From NCBI GenBank assembly GCA_900556705.1, contig USPT01000058.1:1-6372 (forward strand): 6,372 nt of DNA. Reading direction: 5' to 3'. The position numbers were made by a program, and so were the translations under genes. This DNA is from an uncultured Collinsella sp. GTDB taxonomy: Bacteria; Actinomycetota; Coriobacteriia; Coriobacteriales; Coriobacteriaceae. This document shows, in pieces, positions 4,142 through 6,372 of the stretch (its first letter is position 1; every line of letters begins with the position of its first letter). The notes under the pieces are model-generated. The model was not told the origin of the DNA, made no database searches, and was given only the letters and a program-made list of their open reading frames with translations.

Positions 4142-6372
4142 CTACTTCTTCTTTTTGCTTGGCATCGAGACTTTGATGCCTTGGGCGGACTTGGTCACGC
4201 GAGAGCGCTTGGCTCCGGTACTCTTCTTTTTCTTGGGCTGGGCCTGGGCCACGCCCTCAAGTGCGCGGGCCTCGGCCTCGCGAGCGGTGCGATCTTCGCG
4301 GCGCTGCGCCATGTCGGCGGCGACGCGCTTGGCAAAACGCTCGGCCGTCGAACCCGTCGAGCTCACCTTGCCGCCACCGCGACCCAGGTGAACGCGCACA
4401 CCACGGCCAAAACCAGTTGCGGCATGACGACGACGCGGCTTGAGCGAATCTATCATCGTGGCGAGCTTAAAGAACACCGAGCAGGTAAAGACCACAATGA
4501 CAGCCAAGATAACCATCTGGCCCATCGACAGGTTGGCAATAGACAGCAGCTCCGGGAATCCGATAACGCCCACCAGGATGTCGGCGACTACAAACACAAA
4601 AAGCACCACACGTAAGGGCGTGAGAGGCTGCGAGATGCGCCAGATCAGGCTGACGCTCGCCGCGCACGACGTAAGCAGGCACATCGTAGACAGCGTGAGC
4701 TGGCTAAAGCCAAACACGCGCGCCACAAAGATATCGAGCGCCGCAGCCAAAATGACTGCAATCGACGCCGGCAGCGCACGCTTGAGTACGTTAGTCAAAA
4801 ACGCGCCCTTCACGCGAGCATTGTTGGGCTCCAAACCCAGCACAAAGCCCGGCGCGCCGATGCAGAAGAAGTTGATGAGCGTCATCTGGATGGGCTCGAA
4901 GGGGTACGGCGGCAGCGCGATGCACAGCGCCGCCAGGCCCATCGAGAACAGCGTCTTGGTCAGGAACAGCGACGCCGAACGCTGCAGGTTGTTGATGGAG
5001 CGACGGCCCTCGGCCACCACGGCGGGCATCGAGGCAAAATCGTTGTCGACGAGTACGATCTCGGCCACGTTGCGCGCGGCATCGGAGCCGGCCGCCATGG
5101 CCACGGAGCAGTCGGCCTCCTTGAGCGCCAGCACGTCGTTGACACCGTCGCCCGTCATGGCCACGGTGTGCTCGCGGCGCTTGAGCGCCTGCACGAGCTC
5201 GCGCTTCTGCTGCGGGGTCACACGACCAAAGACATGGTAGCGGTCCACTGCGGCATCGAGCTTGGCCGGCGTATCGAGCGTCGTAGCGTCCACATAAGCG
5301 TCCGCCCCCGGCACGCCCACCACGCGCGCGATCGACGACACCGTACGCGGGTCGTCGCCACTAATCACGTTGAGGGTCACGCCCTGCTCGTTAAAGTAGC
5401 CAATGGTCTCGGCCGCCGAGGTACGAATCTCGTCGCGGATGGTCACAAAGCCCACGGGTTCGGCCTCGCCCACCATATCCCCATCGGGCGTAAAGCCGTC
5501 CACGCGCGCCACCACGAGCACGCGGCAGGTATCGGCAAGCTCGGCGACACGGTTCTCGACCTGCGAAAACACACGCTCCGAAAGCACAAACTGCGCGGCT
5601 CCCATCACATAGGAGCCCTGCGCAAACGAAGCGCCGCTCCATTTTTTAGACGACGAGAATGGAATGACCGACAGCGGCTCGGACACCTCGACCGGGCGAT
5701 CGGCGTAATAGTTGAGCAGCGCCTGGCATGTCTCGTTGGCATCGGCCGAGGTCGCACGTGCCACGTTAGCCAGCGCAAAATCGAGCACTGTGGTATCGAC
5801 GGGAACAGCCGCCTCGTCCGAGTCCACGCCAAAGCCAACACCCTCAACAGGCAGCGGGTAGGTGCCCTCGACCTCCATACGACCCGAGGTAATGGTGCCC
5901 GTCTTGTCCAGGCACAGTACGTCGACGCGAGCGAGCGTCTCGATGCAGTAGAGCTGCTGCGCCAGCACCTTGCGGCGGGCCAGGCGCACCGTGGCGATGG
6001 CGAGCACCGACGAGGTCAGCAGCACCAGGCCTTGCGGGATCATGCCCAGCAGGGCGCCCACCGTGGACAGCAGCGCCGACGAAGGCACATGACCAGCCAA
6101 CAGCTCGGAGAAGCACCATGAAAGCGCACTATCGCCCGGGGTTCCCGCGGCATCCCACAGCTCGCTCACATTCGAGGCAAACAACGCCAAACCGAGCGGG
6201 ATCATGATGATGCTCGCAAAGCGCACGATGGCGTTAAGCGCGTTCATGATCTCGGAATTGACCTTTTTGACGTACTTGGCCTCGTTATTAAATTTAGCCA
6301 CGTAGTTGTCGGCGCCGACATGGATCACGCGGGCGCGCAGCAGGCCCGAGTCGATAAAGCTGCCGCTCATGA
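4142..6372 (-). CDS. Cation-translocating P-type ATPase, CtpE-like, N-terminus off the right edge
   Basis: An ATP-driven membrane cation pump; 742 complete codons are visible and the first ~200 residues, including the TGES actuator loop, lie outside. In visible numbering (residue 1 = Met at 6370-6368): phosphorylation motif DKTGT at 155-159 (Asp155), nucleotide-binding region around KWSGASF (243-249), SGDDPRTV at 337-344, and hinge TGDGVND at 406-412. Membrane helices are at about 50-68, 98-127, 466-486, 494-512, 533-552, 557-575, 587-608 and 618-636. The wording MIPQGLVLLTS in the helix before Asp155 resembles actinobacterial CtpE, whose mycobacterial member is linked to calcium uptake. Here the helix-4 PEGL glutamate is Gln113, and the helix-6 Asp of SERCA-type pumps is Ile504, so the ion is uncertain. 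Residues 641-742 form a cytosolic tail with 29 Lys/Arg against 8 Asp/Glu, ending in KKKK. The Met at 6370 is internal, not a start. Confidence 0.95.
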   Translation of the reverse strand, partial: MSGSFIDSGLLRARVIHVGADNYVAKFNNEAKYVKKVNSEIMNALNAIVRFASIIMIPLGLALFASNVSELWDAAGTPGDSALSWCFSELLAGHVPSSALLSTVGALLGMIPQGLVLLTSSVLAIATVRLARRKVLAQQLYCIETLARVDVLCLDKTGTITSGRMEVEGTYPLPVEGVGFGVDSDEAAVPVDTTVLDFALANVARATSADANETCQALLNYYADRPVEVSEPLSVIPFSSSKKWSGASFAQGSYVMGAAQFVLSERVFSQVENRVAELADTCRVLVVARVDGFTPDGDMVGEAEPVGFVTIRDEIRTSAAETIGYFNEQGVTLNVISGDDPRTVSSIARVVGVPGADAYVDATTLDTPAKLDAAVDRYHVFGRVTPQQKRELVQALKRREHTVAMTGDGVNDVLALKEADCSVAMAAGSDAARNVAEIVLVDNDFASMPAVVAEGRRSINNLQRSASLFLTKTLFSMGLAALCIALPPYPFEPIQMTLINFFCIGAPGFVLGLEPNNARVKGAFLTNVLKRALPASIAVILAAALDIFVARVFGFSQLTLSTMCLLTSCAASVSLIWRISQPLTPLRVVLFVFVVADILVGVIGFPELLSIANLSMGQMVILAVIVVFTCSVFFKLATMIDSLKPRRRHAATGFGRGVRVHLGRGGGKVSSTGSTAERFAKRVAADMAQRREDRTAREAEARALEGVAQAQPKKKKSTGAKRSRVTKSAQGIKVSMPSKKKK

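Noticed and set aside
4138..4145. Palindrome GTAGCTAC at the ATPase stop codon as a terminator
   Set aside because: It has no loop and no T-run, so it cannot form a useful RNA hairpin. Nearby GC-rich bases pair only weakly.
5168..6121. Plus-strand reading frame of 317 codons opposite the ATPase
   Set aside because: It is antisense to a fully motif-supported P-type ATPase. Its composition is His/Arg-rich and typical of a shadow frame.
6368..6370. ATG that could be read as the start of the ATPase
   Set aside because: The visible protein begins just after the position where the actuator domain with TGES should lie, so the gene must continue past 6372. The Met is internal.

Overview
The window is a GC-rich bacterial chromosome segment in which every supported gene lies on the minus strand, so transcription runs from position 6372 down to 1. 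Several points suggest a Gram-positive actinobacterium of the Coriobacteriia, with Collinsella or a relative as my best guess. These are the GC-biased third positions, the use of TTG and GTG starts behind good Shine-Dalgarno sequences, the divergent PPIase, and the wording of the MreB sequence. That assignment is inference from sequence familiarity, not a search result.

Layout in transcription order: (1) 6372-4142, the C-terminal part of a cation-translocating P-type ATPase of the CtpE-like kind, with its N-terminus off the right edge and an unusual lysine/arginine-rich cytosolic tail. (2) 4038-2896, a membrane protein with two N-terminal zinc ribbons, one transmembrane helix and a helical outer domain. 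(3) 2788-2246, a cytosolic single-domain cyclophilin-type peptidyl-prolyl isomerase behind a good promoter candidate. (4) 2234-930, a TPR protein with one transmembrane helix and a small outer domain, starting 11 nt after the isomerase stop. (5) 814-1, the actin-like cell-shape protein MreB, cut by the left edge. A strong hairpin whose wobble pairs fit only minus-strand RNA separates the TPR gene from mreB.

The isomerase and TPR genes are almost certainly one transcriptional unit. mreB may be read through from it or started from its own weak promoter. The zinc-ribbon and TPR proteins share a plan: a cytosolic binding module, a basic juxtamembrane stretch, one membrane helix and a small outer domain. 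Together with MreB this hints at envelope-related work, but no joint function can be shown from sequence alone. No RNA genes, mobile elements, CRISPR arrays or gene-free stretches over 300 bases were seen. I found no convincing evidence of a wholly new system. The points most worth a second look are the altered cation-site residues and basic tail of the ATPase, and the pair of single-pass proteins around the isomerase.
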